Positions 61,598 through 64,000 of a DNA stretch of 64,000 nt are shown piece by piece. Within the stretch, counting starts at the first letter, position 1. Each line of letters opens with the position of its first letter. The notes beneath the pieces are model-generated. The model saw only the letters and a list, made by a program, of their open reading frames with translations, had not been told where the DNA came from and did no database searches. The translations under genes and the position numbers were made by a program. Source of the stretch: an uncultured Verrucomicrobiales bacterium (lineage in GTDB: Bacteria > Verrucomicrobiota > Verrucomicrobiia > Verrucomicrobiales > DEV007); assembly GCA_937891465.1 (NCBI GenBank), contig CALAHF010000165.1, forward strand, positions 1 through 64,000, written 5' to 3'.

Positions 61598-63027
61598 TTT
61601 TTATTAGGTTTGGTTTGGGGTGCTCGAATGGCTTGTCCGGGAAAAACATCGGCGACGATCACGGAATCGCGAACGACAACCGTTCCGTCAACGATGACAA
61701 AAGGGATGCCGCTGGACATTTTTTCCGCCTCTGTAAAAGTCGCTTTATCGATAACGGTTTCAGGATCAAAGAGCGTTAAATCTGCATCAGCTCCAACTTT
61801 GCAACGTCCCTTATTTTTCATTGCTGGCACTCGGGTCTCAAGTCGTTGGGCGGGCATAAGCGAAATTTTTCTGAGAGCCGTCATTAAATTCAACTCGCTC
61901 CGCTCGCGGCAATAAAATCCCAGAATCCGCGCAAACGTTCCAGCGTTTCTGGGATGCCCCTTCAATCCATCTGACGCAATCAGAGCGGTCGGATGTTTGA
62001 TTGCGTTCGTTACAATTGCTTCAGTATTGGAATGAACGATGACAAGCCCTCCCGTTTTTCGATAGTTCTCGAACGACTCTTTTGTAAGGCGCTCACCTGT
62101 CGCGCCCCACTGCAAGTCTTCGTAGTCCAATTGAAAATCCTCCTGCCAGCCATCTCCAAAAATCGCCGATTTTATATCCGTCATTCCCGCGGTGTAGGGA
62201 TAAATCTCGCTGCTGACTTTGATCCCGTTTGCCTGTGCTTCGCTGACCATTTGCAAAAGACGTGGCGTTTCTCCTGCGCCGGTTGCTTGCAGATGGACGA
62301 CTTGTAATTCCGCTCCGGTAATCGCTGAGGCGGCAATCACTTCCTGAAGTCCCTCGTAACTGTCTTTGCGACGGGTGCGAAGGTGGACATGGCAAGGGGC
62401 GTTGTAGTTTGCGGCGACGCGGAACATTTCCAAAATCTCCCATCGTGTTGCCGCGGGGGTATAAGCTAGGCCAAAGCCAACGGTGACAGCCCCTTCGTCC
62501 AGTCCGCGTCTGATACCGAGTTTGAGTTCCTCAAGCTGTTCCGGCGAGGCTTCGATCGTGGCTGCTTTTGAATCGGATTTTGGCAGGAAGGACGGGAAAT
62601 CTCCCATCACTTGCATGCGAACCTTGAGGTGCCCGATCGCTACCCCGTGATGAAAGGGGAGCTTGCCGGCGTATTTTGCATACCACGCGGCGACGTTAGC
62701 GGTTCCGACTTCCAATTCAAAGACGCTAGTGACGCCGTCCCGGATTTTGAATCGAACAGAATCGGGATCCCAGGCGTGTTGATGCAAATCGATGAACCCC
62801 GGTGCAACGACTAATCCGGAAGCGTCGATGGAGTCCTTGCCCGAAAGGGCCGTTTTGCTAATTGCGGCAATCTTTCCTTTCACAATTCCCACGTGCCGGA
62901 TTTCGTCGAACCCCGATTCGGGATCCATGACCCGTCCGTTTTCTAAAACGAGATCGAACGAGTCCTGAGCAGATCCCGCCATCGTTAGCGAAAGCAGGAT
63001 GAAAAAAAACGATCGAACAGGGTTCAT
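61594..63027 (-). CDS. Exported N-acyl-D-amino-acid deacylase-like amidohydrolase
   Basis: An amidohydrolase-superfamily enzyme with a signal peptide. The metal site is DLHQHAWD, and a later RYDSANTE-like segment and SDGLKGHPRNAGTFARILG match D-aminoacylase. The first codons (MNPVRS) come from repeat copy 7: the ATG at 63027 is within the palindrome. The phosphoesterase gene follows, overlapping by 4 bp, so the two are likely an operon. Confidence 0.85.
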   Translation of the reverse strand: MNPVRSFFFILLSLTMAGSAQDSFDLVLENGRVMDPESGFDEIRHVGIVKGKIAAISKTALSGKDSIDASGLVVAPGFIDLHQHAWDPDSVRFKIRDGVTSVFELEVGTANVAAWYAKYAGKLPFHHGVAIGHLKVRMQVMGDFPSFLPKSDSKAATIEASPEQLEELKLGIRRGLDEGAVTVGFGLAYTPAATRWEILEMFRVAANYNAPCHVHLRTRRKDSYEGLQEVIAASAITGAELQVVHLQATGAGETPRLLQMVSEAQANGIKVSSEIYPYTAGMTDIKSAIFGDGWQEDFQLDYEDLQWGATGERLTKESFENYRKTGGLVIVHSNTEAIVTNAIKHPTALIASDGLKGHPRNAGTFARILGFYCRERSELNLMTALRKISLMPAQRLETRVPAMKNKGRCKVGADADLTLFDPETVIDKATFTEAEKMSSGIPFVIVDGTVVVRDSVIVADVFPGQAIRAPQTKPNKK

Positions 63028-63052
63028 TCATTGATTCAACCCTGTTGGATCG
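63010..63052. repeat. Dispersed palindromic repeat, copy 7, at the amidohydrolase start
   Basis: CGATCGAACAGGGTT and AACCCTGTTGGATCG are arms with one mismatch. AGGGT (63019-63023) and ACCCT (63039-63043) are 15 nt apart. It contains the amidohydrolase start codon and lies in the divergent region before murJ. The 200-bp gap otherwise holds a 45-aa open frame (63076-63213) without good support. Confidence 0.85.
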
Positions 63053-63227
63053 ATTTGGTCGATTCCGAAATCGCCATGATCCCGACGATTCCATCGAATA
63101 TGGAAGAGCTCGGCTGGCCCCTGGCGGTGCGTGAACGCGAGGAATCCATGCTTCATTTTACAGCGAAAGAAATCTTCGTCGACCGCGTAACGTTTTCGGC
63201 GATAGTTCGCTGACTTTAATCACTACT

Positions 63228-64000
63228 ATGTTTCGCGCCATGTTTACCGTGGGGGGCTTCACCCTCATGAGTCGTCTTCTCGGGTTTATCCGGGATAAAT
63301 TGATCGCCAACCTCCTCGGAGGCGGGCATCTCGCGGATGTGTGGATCACCGCGTTTCGATTGCCAAATTTGTTTCGCCGAATTTTTGGCGAAGGGGCGTT
63401 CAACGCTGCGTTCGTGCCGATGTATTCCCGGAAAATCGAGGAAGAGGGCGACGCGGCAGCGGATGACTTCGGGAGTCGGGTGACGTCGCTGATGTTCGTC
63501 ATTTTGATCATTTGTTTTGTGGTGTGTTTCATCTTCATGGAACCTCTGGTGAGAGTGATCGCAGCGGGTTTTGAGGGAAATAAATTTGAATTGGCGGTCG
63601 ATGCGTCGCGAATCACGCTGGGGTATTTGATCTTTGTCTGCCTGATGGCGGCGTTCTCGGGAGTGCTGAACAGTCGCCGCGTCTTTGGGACGCCATCGTT
63701 CGCCTACGTCCTGCTCAACATCGTTTTCATCGTCGGGATGCTGATCTTTCTGCCGGAGGCATTTGGCCTGAAAATGATGACTGAACCTGCTGAGGCTTTC
63801 ACGGTTCCGGTTGAAACTCTGACGGAAGCGCAAATTGATAGCGGTGCTTTTTCGATGTTCACGGAACGACAGCAGGAAGCGGTCAAAGTGCTGGGCTGGT
63901 GTGTTCTCGGGGCTGGTGTTTTACAGCTTGGACTGGTGATGATTTCTGCCTATCGAAATGGAATTCGTTTCCGTTTTCGTCTGCCAAAAATCGATTCTGA
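63228..64000 (+). CDS. murJ: Lipid II flippase MurJ (5' part)
   Basis: The frame runs off the end of the window with no stop. It begins MFRAMFTVGGFTLMSRLLGF, then IRDKLIANLLGGGHLADVW and FRLPNLFRRIFGEGAFNAAF, the MurJ/MviN signature. About six transmembrane helices are visible in 257 residues. MurJ moves lipid II across the inner membrane for peptidoglycan synthesis. An extra periplasmic or cytoplasmic loop of about 40 residues (EPAEAFTVPVETLTEAQID) is present around residues 185-225. Confidence 0.95.
   Translation, partial: MFRAMFTVGGFTLMSRLLGFIRDKLIANLLGGGHLADVWITAFRLPNLFRRIFGEGAFNAAFVPMYSRKIEEEGDAAADDFGSRVTSLMFVILIICFVVCFIFMEPLVRVIAAGFEGNKFELAVDASRITLGYLIFVCLMAAFSGVLNSRRVFGTPSFAYVLLNIVFIVGMLIFLPEAFGLKMMTEPAEAFTVPVETLTEAQIDSGAFSMFTERQQEAVKVLGWCVLGAGVLQLGLVMISAYRNGIRFRFRLPKIDS

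Noticed and set aside
63076-63213. 45-aa plus-strand frame just before murJ
   Set aside because: The frame has no ribosome-binding site or family pattern, and it lies in a divergent promoter region beside a repeat, so it is more likely non-coding.
1-64000. tRNA, rRNA, CRISPR arrays and IS elements
   Set aside because: No cloverleaf TPsiC-type stretch, rRNA-like segment, regularly spaced repeat array or transposase was seen. The repeats found are short palindromes, not CRISPR units.

Overview
The window reads like a chromosomal segment of a free-living, respiring, Gram-negative bacterium, most likely Verrucomicrobiota. This is inferred from the gene mix: three exported sulfatases, PPC-domain and alpha/alpha-toroid exported proteins, a bacterial SET protein, a symporter/DUF4212 pair, a fused siroheme/heme protein and a four-helix-bundle IVP-family gene. 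GC looks moderate, near 50%. I see no rRNA, tRNA, CRISPR array, IS element or prophage. The genes are typical core and periphery genes with short operons.

Layout: 1-6.4 kb has a GIY-YIG nuclease remnant, PolX, rhomboid protease, L31, RF1, an exported MsrB, a C39-like protein and an orphan gene. 6.5-14.9 kb has a dehydrogenase E2, a 3D-domain protein, a membrane-fused spermidine-synthase-like protein, a sulfatase, and a DsbD-N/SET pair. 15-25.5 kb has a toroid protein, a second sulfatase, RarA, a secretin-N-like protein, TPR and hypothetical proteins, signal peptidase I and a DUF5009-type acyltransferase. 25.6-31 kb is a tetrapyrrole operon (hemX-like, hemA, hemC, cobA-hemD fusion) with a ParD-like/zeta-like toxin-antitoxin candidate between hemC and cobA-hemD. 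31-45.4 kb has an efflux outer-membrane factor and adaptor without a pump, a long adenylate-kinase-like protein, an SSS symporter pair, an Aas-like protein, a PPC-domain protein, an orphan sugar-ABC ATPase, a third sulfatase and a Gfo/Idh/MocA oxidoreductase. 45.4-58.6 kb is a complex I operon on the minus strand (nuoD-E-F-G-H-I-[IVP]-J-K-L-M-N, then a small membrane protein), with nuoA-C absent. 58.6-64 kb has a nitrilase, an A-type Fe-S carrier, a Tat-exported phosphoesterase, an exported amidohydrolase and the start of murJ.

The most striking non-gene feature is a dispersed short repeat family. At least seven near-palindromic copies share AGGGT and ACCCT cores separated by exactly 15 nt in every copy. 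Further half-sites and direct-type copies also occur. The copies lie between genes or overlap gene ends, and in places they are translated (NuoH C-terminus, amidohydrolase N-terminus, stop codon of the secretin-N-like gene). A second repeat family of about 34 bp forms inverted arms around the IVP-family gene inside the nuo operon, with a third copy forming the end of nuoH. These two families and the toxin-antitoxin candidate are the best places to look for undescribed biology.
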